Positions 17,696 to 26,586 of a stretch of DNA of 64,000 nucleotides are shown one piece after another; position 1 is the stretch's first letter, and every line of letters starts with the position of its first letter. Made by a program: the position numbers and the translations under genes. Source of the DNA: Phycicoccus sp. Root101 (GTDB lineage Bacteria; Actinomycetota; Actinomycetes; Actinomycetales; Dermatophilaceae); assembly GCF_001426245.1 (NCBI RefSeq), contig NZ_LMCM01000001.1, forward strand, positions 124,001 through 188,000. The letters run 5' to 3'. The notes beneath the pieces were generated by a model. That model was not told where the DNA came from. It did not search any database and was given only the letters and a program-made list of their open reading frames with translations.

Positions 17696-18757
17696 TCAGG
17701 TGGAGGCGCGCTCGACCAGCTCGGTGTCGAGCACCAGCTGTTCGTCGACGCGGCCGTCACCGTGGCCGATCTGGGCCAGCAGCATGGTCGCCATCTCGCG
17801 TCCCAGCTGCTCCATCGGCTGGTGCACCGTCGTCAGGGGTGGTTCGGCGACCTCGGCGAGCGGTCCGTCGTCGAACCCGACCAGGGCGACGTCGTCCGGC
17901 ACCACGCGTCCGGCCTCCCGCAGCACCCGCAGCGCTCCGAGGGCCATGGGGTCGCTCGCCGCGAAGACCGCGTCCACGTCGGGACGTCGGGCCAGCAGCG
18001 CACGCATGGCGGCGGCGCCACTGGCCTCGCTGAAGTCACCGAGCTCGACGAGCGAGTCGTCGACCTCGTGCCCGGCGGTCGCCACGGCGGCCCGGTATCC
18101 CTCGAGCCGGTCACGGCCGGCGATCATGTCCTGCGGACCGCCGATGTGCCCCACGACCGAGCGTCCCCGGGACAGCAGGTACGCCACCGCGTCGCGCGCT
18201 CCCCCGCTGTTGTCGACGTCGACGTAGCTCGCGTCCGCGAGCCCGTTCGGGCGCCCACAGAACACGATCGGCAGCCCGCGCCCCTGGATCAGCCCCGGCA
18301 GCGTGTCGGCGTCGTGGGCGGAGAGCATCAGGACCCCGTCGACGTGCTGGGGCGTCAGGTAGGAGTCGAGCCGGTCGACCTGCTCGCGGGTCTGCACCAG
18401 TGCCAGCACCAGCTGGCGGGACGCCTCCCCCACGACCGTCGTGATCCCCCGGACCACCCCGGCGAAGAACGGCTCACCGAAGATGCGCTCCTCGGACTCG
18501 GAGATGACCAGCGCGATGGCCCCGGTGCGGCGGGTCACGAGGGCGCGCGCCGCCATGTTGGGCACGTACCCGAGCTCGTCGACGGCACGCAGCACGCGGA
18601 CGCGGGTCCGCTCCGAGACCTGGGGCGAGCCGTTGATGACGCGGGACACGGTCCCACGCCCGACCCCGGCACGGGCAGCAACCGCCTCGAGGGTGGGTTG
18701 CCCGCTCGAGCCGTTGGTCGTGCCGTTGGTCGTGCCGGTGGTCACGCCGTTCGTCAT
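17696..18757 (-). CDS. LacI-family transcriptional regulator of the beta-glucoside operon
   Basis: A 353-residue repressor. After a low-complexity start made of TTNG-like repeats (residues 2-18), the helix-turn-helix reads TLEAVAARAGVGRGTVSRVING and the hinge helix YVPNMAARALVTRRTG. The C-terminal domain is periplasmic-binding-protein-like (LVISESEERIFGEPFFAGVV, VDGVLMLSAHD, VGFDDGPLAEVAEPPLTTV). Its ATG lies four bases beyond the stop of the GH1 gene, so it is the last gene of the sugar operon. The likely targets are the two CelR-like palindromes before the binding-protein gene (inference). The inducer is probably a cello-oligosaccharide or other beta-glucoside. Confidence 0.92.
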   Translation of the reverse strand: MTNGVTTGTTNGTTNGSSGQPTLEAVAARAGVGRGTVSRVINGSPQVSERTRVRVLRAVDELGYVPNMAARALVTRRTGAIALVISESEERIFGEPFFAGVVRGITTVVGEASRQLVLALVQTREQVDRLDSYLTPQHVDGVLMLSAHDADTLPGLIQGRGLPIVFCGRPNGLADASYVDVDNSGGARDAVAYLLSRGRSVVGHIGGPQDMIAGRDRLEGYRAAVATAGHEVDDSLVELGDFSEASGAAAMRALLARRPDVDAVFAASDPMALGALRVLREAGRVVPDDVALVGFDDGPLAEVAEPPLTTVHQPMEQLGREMATMLLAQIGHGDGRVDEQLVLDTELVERAST

Positions 18758-18761
18758 GGGG

Positions 18762-20111
18762 TCAGTATTGCGTGCGCTTCCCGGCGAGGAACGCGGCATA
18801 CCAGCGCCCGCTGTCCTTGACCGTGCGCTCCTGGGTGTCGAAGTCGACGTGCACGATCCCGAACCGCTTCGCGTAGCCCTCGGCCCACTCGAAGTTGTCC
18901 ATGAGCGACCAGGCGAAGTAGCCGCGCAGCGGCACCCCGCCGGCGATCGCCTTCGCGCCCGCCTCGAGGTGGCTGCGCAGGAAGTCGACCCGTTCCGCGT
19001 CGTGCACCTGTCCGTCGACCAGCTCGTCGTCGAACGCCGCACCGTTCTCGGTGATGACGAGGGGGATCTGGCCGTAGTCCCGGGTGACCCTCTGGAGGAT
19101 GTCGGCGAGGCCCTCGGGATCGACCTCCCACCCGAGCGCGGTCGTCGGCAGCCCGCGGGAGGCGAAGTCCACCTCGCCGGTCCCGGGCAGGGCGCCGGGT
19201 GCCACCACGTGCCGCGTGTAGTAGTTGACCCCGAGGAAGTCCAGGGGCGCACTGGTCGCCGCGAGGTCGCTGTCGTGCACGAACGACAGGTCCGTCAGGT
19301 GGGCGACGTCGTCGACGACGTCCTGCGGGTAGCTGCCGCGCAGTACGGGGTCGAGGAACCACCGGTTGGACAGGCCGTCGACGCGCCGGACGACGTCCTG
19401 CGTCCCGTGGCCGTCGTGGGCCGGCGCAACCGGGTAGAGGTTGAGCGTGATGCCCACCTCGGCGTCAGGCGCCCGCTCCCGCAGGGCCTGGACCGCGAGG
19501 CCGTGTCCGAGGAGCAGGTGGTGCGACGCCGCGAGGGCCGCCCCCGCGTCCGACCGCCCGGGGGCGTGCCGTCCCGAGCCGTACCCGAGGAACGCCGAGC
19601 ACCACGGTTCGTTGAGGGTGATGAAGTGCCCGACCCGGTCGCCGAGCGCGTCGGCGACGTGCGCGGCATACTCCGCGAACCGGTGCGCGGTGTCACGCAC
19701 CGGCCATCCGCCGGCGTCCTCGAGCGGCTGCGGGAGGTCCCAGTGGTAGAGCGTCGCCCACGGCGTGATCCCGCGCTCGAGGAGGGTGTCGACGAGCCGG
19801 CTGTAGAAGTCGAGCCCCTGGCGGTTGACCGGCCCCGAACCCGTGGGCTGCACGCGCGGCCAGGCGATCGAGAAGCGGTAGGCGTCGACGCCGAGCGACG
19901 CCATGAGGTCGACGTCCTCGGCGTACCGGTGGAAGTGGTCCACGGCGACCGCGCCGCTGTCGCCCCCCACCACCCGGCCGGGCGTCGCCGAGAAGGTGTC
20001 CCAGATGGACGGGCCGCGACCTCCTTCGGTCGTGGCCCCCTCGATCTGGTAGCTCGAGGTGGCGACGCCCCACGTGAAGCCGTCCGGGAAGTCGCTGCGC
20101 GACAGGTCCAT
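18762..20111 (-). CDS. GH1 beta-glucosidase
   Basis: Family 1 glycoside hydrolase, 449 residues from ATG 20111, which has AAGGA five bases upstream. An alternative ATG at 20117 (MTMDLS) overlaps the permease stop as ATGA. The acid/base Glu is in [10 protein letters not shown] (about residue 168) and the nucleophile Glu in VITENGAAF (about residue 355); [13 protein letters not shown] is the usual N terminus. No signal peptide is present, so it cleaves imported beta-glucosides in the cytosol. It is translationally coupled to the permease upstream and abuts the LacI gene. Confidence 0.95.
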   Translation of the reverse strand: MDLSRSDFPDGFTWGVATSSYQIEGATTEGGRGPSIWDTFSATPGRVVGGDSGAVAVDHFHRYAEDVDLMASLGVDAYRFSIAWPRVQPTGSGPVNRQGLDFYSRLVDTLLERGITPWATLYHWDLPQPLEDAGGWPVRDTAHRFAEYAAHVADALGDRVGHFITLNEPWCSAFLGYGSGRHAPGRSDAGAALAASHHLLLGHGLAVQALRERAPDAEVGITLNLYPVAPAHDGHGTQDVVRRVDGLSNRWFLDPVLRGSYPQDVVDDVAHLTDLSFVHDSDLAATSAPLDFLGVNYYTRHVVAPGALPGTGEVDFASRGLPTTALGWEVDPEGLADILQRVTRDYGQIPLVITENGAAFDDELVDGQVHDAERVDFLRSHLEAGAKAIAGGVPLRGYFAWSLMDNFEWAEGYAKRFGIVHVDFDTQERTVKDSGRWYAAFLAGKRTQY

Positions 20112-20113
20112 GG

Positions 20114-21091
20114 TCATCCTTTGACTCCGCCCTGCATGATGCCGCCGATGATCTGGCGGCCGAACACGATGAACACGATGACGAGCGGCAGCGTCCCGAG
20201 GAGGGTGCCGGCCATGACCAGCGCCTGGTCGGTGTAGTAGCCGCCGGACAGCCGGGACAGCGCGACCTGCACGGTCGGGTGCTCGGCGTCGAGGGTGAGG
20301 TAGGGCCACAGGAAGTCGTTCCACCGCTCCATGAACGTGAGCAGCCCGAGGACCGCCGCGGCCGGTCGCAGGATCGGGAACACGATCGAGAAGAAGATCC
20401 GGGTCGTGGAGGCTCCGTCGACGCGCGCGGCCTCGATGAGCTCGTTCGGGATGGCCTGGGCGGCGTACTGCCGCATCATGAAGACCCCGAACCCGCTCAC
20501 GAGGAACGGCAGCAGCGCGGACGGGAGCGTGCCTGCCAGCCCGAGCTTGCCCATGAGCATGTAGAGCGGCACCAGGCCGAGCTGGACCGGCACCATCATC
20601 GTGCCGATCACGATGAGCAGCAACGCGTTCCGGCCCCTGAAGGCCAGCTTCGCGAAGGCGAACCCGGCCAGCGCGGAGAGCACCACGACCGAGACCGTGG
20701 CCAGCCCGGCGACGAGGACCGAGTTGACCATCGCCTGGGCGAACATCACGTCCTGGTTGGCGAAGACCCGCGAGATGTTCTCGCCGAGCTGGTCACCCGG
20801 GGTGAGCGGTGGCGGGATCGACGTGATGTCGCTGTTGGGGCGCGAGGCCATCACGACCATGTAGTACAGCGGGCCGGCGGCGAGCAGCACGGAGATCGCG
20901 AGGGTCAGGTACACGAGCGGGGTCGCCGGCGTGGCACCGGTGCTCCGGTCCGCCGCCCGTCGCAGCGAGCGGGTATGGCGCCTGCTCACCGGTGGGGCCA
21001 CGGCACCGTCCGTTCCGCGTGCGGCCACGGCGCGCGACGGAGCAACGGGCGCCGGGGTGCGCGTCGGGGGCTGGGTCTGGGTCGGGGGCAT
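20114..21091 (-). CDS. carbohydrate ABC transporter permease (MalG type)
   Basis: Inner-membrane permease of a CUT1 sugar importer, 325 residues from ATG 21091 with TGAGGA just upstream. A GTG at 21103 overlapping the previous stop is possible. An unusually long Pro/Thr/Arg-rich cytosolic N terminus (about 60 residues) precedes six predicted membrane helices. The EAA loop reads [20 protein letters not shown], the contact for the ATPase, and the C terminus [12 protein letters not shown] is typical of MalG. It pairs with the MalF-type permease upstream. Confidence 0.93.
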   Translation of the reverse strand: MPPTQTQPPTRTPAPVAPSRAVAARGTDGAVAPPVSRRHTRSLRRAADRSTGATPATPLVYLTLAISVLLAAGPLYYMVVMASRPNSDITSIPPPLTPGDQLGENISRVFANQDVMFAQAMVNSVLVAGLATVSVVVLSALAGFAFAKLAFRGRNALLLIVIGTMMVPVQLGLVPLYMLMGKLGLAGTLPSALLPFLVSGFGVFMMRQYAAQAIPNELIEAARVDGASTTRIFFSIVFPILRPAAAVLGLLTFMERWNDFLWPYLTLDAEHPTVQVALSRLSGGYYTDQALVMAGTLLGTLPLVIVFIVFGRQIIGGIMQGGVKG

Positions 21092-21099
21092 GGGGGTCC

Positions 21100-22062
21100 T
21101 CACTCGGCCGATCGGATCCGGCGCAGCAGCAGCACGTTGACCGCCGAGAACACCGCGATGAACAGGAACAGCACCCAGGCCACGGTGGCGGCGTACCCGA
21201 ACCGCTGGCCCGTGAACGCCTGCTGGATGAGGTACATCGCGGCGGTCTGGAACTGCCCGGTCGTCCCGCCACCGATGGAGTTGGCGCCCGGGTTGAACAG
21301 CAGGGGCTCGGTGAACAGCTGGGTGCCACCGATGGTGGCGACGACGGAGACGAAGATCAGCGTGGGTCGCAGCATCGGCACGGTGATGGACCAGAACGTC
21401 CGCCAGGCCTTCGCCCCGTCGATCCGGGCCGCCTCGTAGATCTCCGTGGGCACGGACTGCAGGGCCGCCAGGAGGATCAGCGCGTTGTACCCCGTCCAGC
21501 GCCAGTCGACCATCGTGGAGATCGCGAGCCAGGAGGACCACCGGTGGTCCTGCCACGCGATCGGGTCGACCCCCACGTGGCCCAGCAGCCAGTTGAACAG
21601 GCCGAAGTCACGGCTGAGCATCATCGTGAAGATGATGCCGACGGCGGCGACCGAGGTGACGTTCGGCAGCAGGATCCCCATGCGCCACAACGTCGCTCCG
21701 CGCAGCCGCGAGTTGAGCAGCTGGGCGAGGACCATCGCGAGGACGAGCTGTGGCACCGTCGCGATGACGAACATCGCGACGGTGTTGAGCATGGCGTTCC
21801 AGAAGTCCCCGTCCGCCATCAGCTCGCGGTAGTTGCCGAGCCCGACGAAGCCCTGGTCACCGGCGAGCAGGCTCCAGTCGTGCGTCGAGACCCAGGCCGT
21901 GTACACGAGCGGGAAGAACCCGAACACCGCGAAGAGCAGGAAGAACGGGGAGACCATCGCGTAGGGCGTGTACCGCGCGTCAGCGCGGCGCAGCCAGCGG
22001 CGCCACCCGGCCGGGCGAGGACCCGGTGGCGCCGCTGGGGGTGCTGCTGTCGTCGAGGTCAC
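21100..22062 (-). CDS. carbohydrate ABC transporter permease (MalF type)
   Basis: 320 residues from GTG 22062, five bases after the binding-protein stop; a longer reading to 22110 would overlap that gene by 43 bases and add a non-native N terminus. There are about six membrane helices, the first at YAMVSPFFLLFAVFGFFPLV. The EAA motif is EAARIDGAKAWRTFWSITVP. It forms the membrane channel with the next permease. No ATP-binding subunit is encoded nearby, as is usual for actinobacterial CUT1 systems that share an MsiK-like ATPase. Confidence 0.93.
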   Translation of the reverse strand: MTSTTAAPPAAPPGPRPAGWRRWLRRADARYTPYAMVSPFFLLFAVFGFFPLVYTAWVSTHDWSLLAGDQGFVGLGNYRELMADGDFWNAMLNTVAMFVIATVPQLVLAMVLAQLLNSRLRGATLWRMGILLPNVTSVAAVGIIFTMMLSRDFGLFNWLLGHVGVDPIAWQDHRWSSWLAISTMVDWRWTGYNALILLAALQSVPTEIYEAARIDGAKAWRTFWSITVPMLRPTLIFVSVVATIGGTQLFTEPLLFNPGANSIGGGTTGQFQTAAMYLIQQAFTGQRFGYAATVAWVLFLFIAVFSAVNVLLLRRIRSAE

Positions 22063-22067
22063 GAGGA

Positions 22068-23363
22068 CTACTTCGCGGCCTTGGTGGCTGCCTTGACCGC
22101 TTCGGACCACCCGTCGGCCGCACTGCGCTGGCCACCCTCGACGCTGCGCATGGCGTTCTCCACGGCGTCGCGGACCGGCTGGTTCTTGGCGCCGAGGTAG
22201 ACGGGCTTGAGGTTGGCGGCACCGGCGACGAACAGCTCACCGACGGGGGCGTCGTTGAAGTACTCGTTCTTCGCGTCCTTCAGGGCCGCCTCGGAGTAGA
22301 GCTTGGGGTTCGACGGGAGGTTGCCGGCCGCCTTGAACGCCGCGAGCTGGCTCTGGCCGGTCGTGAGGAACTTGGCGAGCTCGACCGCCTCCTTCTGGTG
22401 CTTGCTCTGCGTCGGCACGCCGAGCCACGAGCCACCCCAGTTGCCACCGCCGCCGGGGACCGTGGTGATGTCCCACTTCCCGGTGTTCGCCGCACCGGCC
22501 TGGTCCTTGATGTAGCCGGTCATCCAGGCGGGGCAGGCGAGCGTCGCGAACGACCCGTTCTTGAAGCCGGCGTTCCACTCGGGCGAGAACGCCTTGAGCT
22601 TGGCCGACAGACCCGTGTCGACCATCTTCAGCGACTCGTCCCAGGCCGACTTCACGGCCGGGTTGGACTCGATGACGAGCGCGTTGCTCTTGTCGAAGTA
22701 GGTGTGGTCCCCGGACTGCATGAGGATGGAGTTGTAGGTGTTCGTGGCGCTGTCGACGAACTTCGCCTTGGGGTCCTTGATCCCGGCCTGGTACTTCTGG
22801 CCGGTGGCGATGTAGTCGTCCCAGGTCGGCCAGAGCTTGCCGACCTCGACGCGGTCGGTCGGCAGGCCTGCCTTCTCGAACAGGTCCTTGCGGTAGCACA
22901 TCGCCAACCCGCCGACGTCGGTCCCCAGCCCGATGGTCGTCTTGCCGTCGGCCGTGGTGGCGTTGGTGTACTTCCAGGGGAGCCAGTTGTCCTTGAGCTC
23001 GTTGCTCCCGAACTTCTGGAGGTTGACGAACTTGTCGGCGCTCTGGAGGAAGTTGACGACCTGGCCCTCCTCGATCGCGACGACGTCGCCCGCACCGGAG
23101 CCGGCGGCGATGCGCTGGATGAGCTGGGTGTTGTACTTGCCGAGGTCGCCTTCGGCCGTCTCGACGACCGTGACGTTGGGGTGGTCCTTCATGTACTGCG
23201 TGTAGAGGTCCGTGTAGCCGAACTTGCCGAACGTGCTCACCCGCAGGGTGACCTTCCCGCCCGAGGACGAGGAGGCCGATCCGCCACCTCCGCACGCTGC
23301 CGTGAGGGAGGCCGTGGTGAGCAGGACGGTGGCCGGCAGCAGCCAGCGAGAACGTGAGTGCAC
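22068..23363 (-). CDS. extracellular sugar-binding lipoprotein of an ABC importer
   Basis: A 431-residue solute-binding protein of the CUT1 family (PF01547/PF13416-like). A signal peptide (WLLPATVLLTTASL) ends in the lipobox LTAAC with lipidated Cys24, then a Gly/Ser linker. The start is a GTG with GAAAGG eight bases upstream. The following VTLRVSTFGKFGYTDLYTQY and GVPTQSKHQKEAVELAKF are typical. It captures the sugar outside the membrane for the two downstream permeases. The operon's GH1 enzyme and CelR-like operators suggest beta-glucosides or cello-oligosaccharides; the exact ligand is unproven. Confidence 0.92.
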   Translation of the reverse strand: MHSRSRWLLPATVLLTTASLTAACGGGGSASSSSGGKVTLRVSTFGKFGYTDLYTQYMKDHPNVTVVETAEGDLGKYNTQLIQRIAAGSGAGDVVAIEEGQVVNFLQSADKFVNLQKFGSNELKDNWLPWKYTNATTADGKTTIGLGTDVGGLAMCYRKDLFEKAGLPTDRVEVGKLWPTWDDYIATGQKYQAGIKDPKAKFVDSATNTYNSILMQSGDHTYFDKSNALVIESNPAVKSAWDESLKMVDTGLSAKLKAFSPEWNAGFKNGSFATLACPAWMTGYIKDQAGAANTGKWDITTVPGGGGNWGGSWLGVPTQSKHQKEAVELAKFLTTGQSQLAAFKAAGNLPSNPKLYSEAALKDAKNEYFNDAPVGELFVAGAANLKPVYLGAKNQPVRDAVENAMRSVEGGQRSAADGWSEAVKAATKAAK

Positions 23364-23390
23364 CGTTGCACCTTTCGTCGGGCCCCCTCA

Positions 23391-23404
23391 TGGGAGCGCT
23401 CCCG
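23391..23404. promoter_or_regulatory. LacI-family (CelR-like) operator, promoter-proximal copy
   Basis: TGGGAGCGCTCCCG, one base from the perfect palindrome TGGGAGCGCTCCCA described for CelR of Thermobifida fusca. It lies 28 bases upstream of the binding-protein start, downstream of a TTGACG -35 box read leftwards (23437-23432). It therefore covers the predicted transcription start. Confidence 0.8.
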
Positions 23405-23445
23405 AACAGAGTGCGACGAGCAGGTGGGTACCGTCAAGGGGTCCA

Positions 23446-23459
23446 TGGGAGGGTTCCCA
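23446..23459. promoter_or_regulatory. LacI-family (CelR-like) operator, distal copy
   Basis: TGGGAGGGTTCCCA matches the CelR palindrome at 12 of 14 positions, with intact TGGGA and TCCCA arms. It lies 55 bases from the proximal operator, on the other side of the candidate -35 box. The spacing would allow looping or cooperative repression. Confidence 0.7.
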
Positions 23460-23499
23460 TTTCGTGACCTTCCCGTGACCTTTCGGTCACGGGCCCCGC

Positions 23500-24360
23500 T
23501 CAGGCGCGGGGCAGCTGCCCCTCGACGCAGTCGACGAACCGCTCGAGGGCCCGTTCGTCCGCGCGCAGGAACAGGTCGGGCTCGATGAGCTCGAGCTCCA
23601 TCACGGTGGGGACCCCCTCGTGCTCCACGAGGTCGACGCGGGCGTAGACGACGCCCGCGGGGGCGAGGGCCAGGGCGGCCCGGGCCGTGGCGAGCTCCGC
23701 CTCGGTCACGACGTGCGGCTCCTCGGAGCCGCCGTGGTGGGCCTGCACCCGGTAGTCGCCGGACGCCGGGACCTTGCGGACCGCGTGCGACACCTCACCG
23801 TCGAAGAGGAACAGCGAGACCTCCCCTTGCTCGATGCCCGGCGCATAGGGCTGGACGACGACGTCCCCGACCCCCGCGATGCGCTCGGCGTGCGCGACGA
23901 GCGCCTCCGAGCCCGCCTCACCCAGGGCCGCCTGGCGGGCGCCCCCGTCGACCGCGGGCTTCACGACGACCCTGTCCCAGCCCGTGGCACCGATGCGGGC
24001 CGCGACGTCCACGGCACCCTGCGGCAGGACGAGCATGGGCAGCACCGGGACCCCCGCAGCGCCGAGCTCGGCGAGATAGCCCTTGTGGACGTTCCACCGG
24101 ATCACGTTGGGGGGATTGATGATCCGGCTCTCCACGTCGACGCGGTCCACCCAGGCGAGGAACTCCTGGAGCCGGTCGAAGTAGTCCCACGTCGAGCGGA
24201 CCACGACGAGGTCGTAGCTGCTCCAGTCGACCTCCTCGTGCCACACGACGACGTCCGCCCGGTGGCCCCTGGCGCGGAGCAGGGCGGCCGCCTCACGGGG
24301 TTCGGGGTCGACGTAGGCCGGGTCCGACCAGGTGCACAGGGCGATGCGGTGGGAGGTCAC
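23500..24360 (-). CDS. ATP-grasp domain protein (RimK/glutathione-synthase-like)
   Basis: A 286-residue cytosolic protein from GTG 24360. The first ~100 residues form an alpha/beta pre-ATP-grasp part (ALCTWSDPAYVDPEPREAAA, VVVRSTWDYFDRLQEFLAW, INPPNVIRWNVHKGYL). The ATP-grasp core follows, with VVVKPAVDGGARQAA, VVQPYAPGIEQGEVSLFLF, ASGDYRVQAHHGGS and the metal-binding ELELIEPDLFL. It would join a carboxylate to an amine or thiol using ATP, but the substrates are unknown. It stands alone and is divergent from the DUF4097 gene. Confidence 0.85.
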   Translation of the reverse strand: MTSHRIALCTWSDPAYVDPEPREAAALLRARGHRADVVVWHEEVDWSSYDLVVVRSTWDYFDRLQEFLAWVDRVDVESRIINPPNVIRWNVHKGYLAELGAAGVPVLPMLVLPQGAVDVAARIGATGWDRVVVKPAVDGGARQAALGEAGSEALVAHAERIAGVGDVVVQPYAPGIEQGEVSLFLFDGEVSHAVRKVPASGDYRVQAHHGGSEEPHVVTEAELATARAALALAPAGVVYARVDLVEHEGVPTVMELELIEPDLFLRADERALERFVDCVEGQLPRA

Positions 24361-24429
24361 CCGGGCGAGTCTGCCAAAGCCGCACCCGGCCGGGCGACGG
24401 GGTTGGCAGGGTCTTGCCCTCGCGGCATA

Positions 24430-24469
24430 CGCGATATAACGTGAGTGACCAAGACGCGATATAACGCGA
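24430..24469. promoter_or_regulatory. doubled CGCGATATAACG operator of the DUF4097-PadR operon
   Basis: CGCGATATAACGTGA at 24430-24444 and CGCGATATAACGCGA at 24455-24469 are direct repeats with a 25-base period. Each is an imperfect palindrome (CGCGAT/ATAACGCG). TATAAC inside each copy could serve as a -10 hexamer. The position just before the ribosome site GAAAGGAAA fits autoregulation by the PadR protein encoded second in the operon (inference). Confidence 0.7.
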
Positions 24470-24488
24470 ACGACGGAAAGGAAACCCC

Positions 24489-25313
24489 ATGAGCCAGGAC
24501 TGGTCGATCGACTCCCCCCGAGTGCTCGACATCGGCGGCGAGGGCGAGCAGGTGCGTGCCCTCAGCGTCGCCGTCGTCGGCGGCCGGGTCGACGTGGTGA
24601 CCCACAGCGACTCCCCCACGGCCCGCGTGGAGGTGGCCGAGGTGCACGGCATGCCGCTGCGTGTCGTGTGGGACGGCGACAAGCTGAAGATCACCCACGG
24701 CGTCGACGGGTCGCGGATCCTCGACAAGGTGCGACAGGCGTTCGACGGCCTGGAGCACAACCGGGTGGCGCTGAGCATCTCGGTCCCCGAGGACACCCGG
24801 ACGACCGTGAGCACCGTGAGTGCGGGCGCCCTGCTCGCCGGGCTGCGCGCCGGGGCCAAGGCCAACACCGTGTCCGGCTCGATGACGCTGGACGACATCG
24901 TCGGCCCGGTCGACATCAACACCGTCAGCGGCGAGATCGAGTGTGACGGGCTCAACGGGCCGCTCAAGGTCAACACGGTCTCCGGCGCGGTCACCGCGCA
25001 GCGCAGCGACGTGCCCGAGGTCAGCATCCACACCGTCAGCGGCGACGTCACCCTCGACCTCGTCAACGCCACCACCTCCATCGGCTCGACGTCGGTGTCC
25101 GGGGACGTGACGGTGCGGGCCCCGCACGACGGGTATGACGTCAAGGCCAACCTCGCCTCGGGACAGGTCGTCATCGACGGCCGCACGATCGACAAGTTCT
25201 CCCGCCCGTCCGGTGGTCGGCTCTCCGACGGCGCAGGGAGCCTGCAGCTCAAGGCCAACGCGGTGTCCGGCAACGTCGTCGTGCTGGCCGCCCCCGCCGG
25301 GAGCCCCGCGTGA
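24489..25313 (+). CDS. DUF4097 family beta-strand repeat protein
   Basis: A 274-residue protein made almost wholly of short beta-strand repeats of the form VNTVSGxIxxDxxxG (for example ADKVNTV-like units at about residues 130-230), the DUF4097/adhesin-like right-handed beta helix. There is no signal peptide or membrane segment, so it is probably cytosolic. Preceded by GAAAGGAAA. Its stop overlaps the PadR start as GTGA, so the two are translationally coupled. DUF4097-PadR pairs recur in actinobacteria; the job of the beta protein is unknown. Confidence 0.85.
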   Translation: MSQDWSIDSPRVLDIGGEGEQVRALSVAVVGGRVDVVTHSDSPTARVEVAEVHGMPLRVVWDGDKLKITHGVDGSRILDKVRQAFDGLEHNRVALSISVPEDTRTTVSTVSAGALLAGLRAGAKANTVSGSMTLDDIVGPVDINTVSGEIECDGLNGPLKVNTVSGAVTAQRSDVPEVSIHTVSGDVTLDLVNATTSIGSTSVSGDVTVRAPHDGYDVKANLASGQVVIDGRTIDKFSRPSGGRLSDGAGSLQLKANAVSGNVVVLAAPAGSPA

Positions 25314-25921
25314 GTCCCGTCTTCGCGCACGGACAGCTGCGCCTCTACGTGCTCGCGCTGCTCAACGACGGCCCCCGGCACGGCTACGAGGTGATCCAGG
25401 ACCTCGAGCAGCGGTTCAACGGGCTCTACTCCCCCAGCGCCGGCACGGTGTACCCGCGGCTGGCCAAGCTCGAGGAGGAAGGACTGGTGGAGCGCACCGA
25501 TGAGGGGCGCAAGGCCGTCTACCGGATCACCGAGGCCGGGCGGGCCGAGGTCCGGGACCGCCGCGACGACCTGTCCAGCCTCGAGTCCGACCTCGACCTG
25601 TCGGTGCGTTCGCTCGCCGAGGAGGTGCGCTCGCGGGTCCGCGGACAGAGCAGCGACCTGCGGGCCGAGCTGAGGGCCGCCGCGCAGGAGGCCCGGCGCA
25701 CCGCGACCCCGGTCGGCGGGCACGAGGGCTGGAACGACCGACCCCCTCGCGACACCGGTGGGCTCGGAGACCTCGAGCAGGCCGTGCACCAGCTGCGCCA
25801 GGAGGCGCGGGACGCGTGGAAGCGGCACGGCCTCACCTCCGAGCAGACCAAGGAGATCGTCGACATCCTCGGTGACGCCTCGACCCGGATCCGCGAGGTC
25901 GTGCTCAGGTCCGGGCGGTGA
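25310..25921 (+). CDS. PadR family transcriptional regulator
   Basis: A 203-residue regulator. The winged helix-turn-helix runs LRLYVLALLNDGPRHGYEVIQ to SAGTVYPRLAKLEEEGLVE and DEGRKAVYRITEAG. A C-terminal helical part (about residues 80-200) with heptad-like Leu/Arg spacing is likely used for dimerisation. GTG start overlaps the DUF4097 stop. It most likely binds the doubled CGCGATATAACG sites upstream of the operon and responds to an unknown signal. Confidence 0.92.
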   Translation: MSPVFAHGQLRLYVLALLNDGPRHGYEVIQDLEQRFNGLYSPSAGTVYPRLAKLEEEGLVERTDEGRKAVYRITEAGRAEVRDRRDDLSSLESDLDLSVRSLAEEVRSRVRGQSSDLRAELRAAAQEARRTATPVGGHEGWNDRPPRDTGGLGDLEQAVHQLRQEARDAWKRHGLTSEQTKEIVDILGDASTRIREVVLRSGR

Positions 25922-25961
25922 CCGCGGTCAGCTGCGGAGGGTGACCGCGGTCAGCTGCGGA
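25919..25961. repeat. duplicated 20-bp palindrome-bearing unit at convergent gene ends
   Basis: A 20-base unit beginning TGACCGCGGTCA occurs at 25919-25938 and exactly again at 25942-25961 (23-base period). The first copy carries the PadR stop (TGA, 25919-25921); the second carries the RDD gene's stop (TCA, 25951-25953). TGACCGCGGTCA is itself a perfect 12-base palindrome. Confidence 0.85.
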
Positions 25962-26427
25962 CGATGACGGTGCCGGCGGCCTTGTCGTGCAGGCCGCGGC
26001 CGTCCTTGTCCCAGAACATCGCCGGAAGGAACAGGCACAGCAGGACCGTGCGCACGAGGGTCTGGAACGGTCGGGGGATCCGGCCGTCCGTGGACTGCAC
26101 ACGCAACCCCACCAGGCGGTGGCCGAGCGTGGAGCCGAGGGTGCCGACGAGCAGCAGGTTCTCCACCGCGAACAGTCCCAGCAGCACGGCCGTGTCTCGG
26201 CTGGTCGCCACCCCCGCGAACGGCAGGGGGACGCTGAAGAACGCGAAGGCGATGAGCTGGCAGACGGTCCAGTCCACGAGGACGCCGACCAGGCGCCGTC
26301 CGAACCGGCCGAGCGAACCCGCCCCGTCGCGCGGCATACCGAGGCGCTCCCCCGGGTATGCCGAGGGGGCGCCTGAGCGCGAACCCGGCCCTTCGAGCCA
26401 GGACCCGATGTCCTTGCGGTCGACCAC
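25951..26427 (-). CDS. RDD family membrane protein
   Basis: A 158-residue integral membrane protein from GTG 26427. After ~40 soluble residues come helices at LVGVLVDWTVCQLIAFAFF, AVLLGLFAVENLLLVGTL and LVRTVLLCLFLPAMF. The family signature residues are visible as RRLVGVLVDW near the N terminus (Arg, Asp) and STLGHRLVGLRV with DKDGRGLHDKAAGTVIV at the end. Function is unknown. It is divergent from glnA, an arrangement common in actinobacteria, and converges with the padR gene. Confidence 0.9.
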   Translation of the reverse strand: MVDRKDIGSWLEGPGSRSGAPSAYPGERLGMPRDGAGSLGRFGRRLVGVLVDWTVCQLIAFAFFSVPLPFAGVATSRDTAVLLGLFAVENLLLVGTLGSTLGHRLVGLRVQSTDGRIPRPFQTLVRTVLLCLFLPAMFWDKDGRGLHDKAAGTVIVRS

Positions 26428-26469
26428 ACCGAAAGCCTATGCGCCCACCCGGTAGCAGGCGCAGGGGGT

Positions 26470-26507
26470 GTAACACCCACGAAACATTCGGGTCATGGCC
26501 GGGCAAC
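26470..26507 (+). promoter_or_regulatory. two adjacent GlnR boxes upstream of glnA
   Basis: The order is GTAAC-N6-GAAAC-N6-GTCAT-N6-GCAAC (starts at 26470, 26481, 26492, 26503). This is the 11-base-phased a/b half-site pattern of actinobacterial GlnR (gTnAc-n6-GaAAc). It lies 80-117 bases before the glnA start, so nitrogen limitation should control this gene through GlnR. Confidence 0.85.
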
Positions 26508-26586
26508 CTCGACCCGTTAGGGTCGACGACGACAGCGTTTCAGTCATGGGCGGATCCCCTCCGTCCCACCAACAGGAGGCCCCAAT

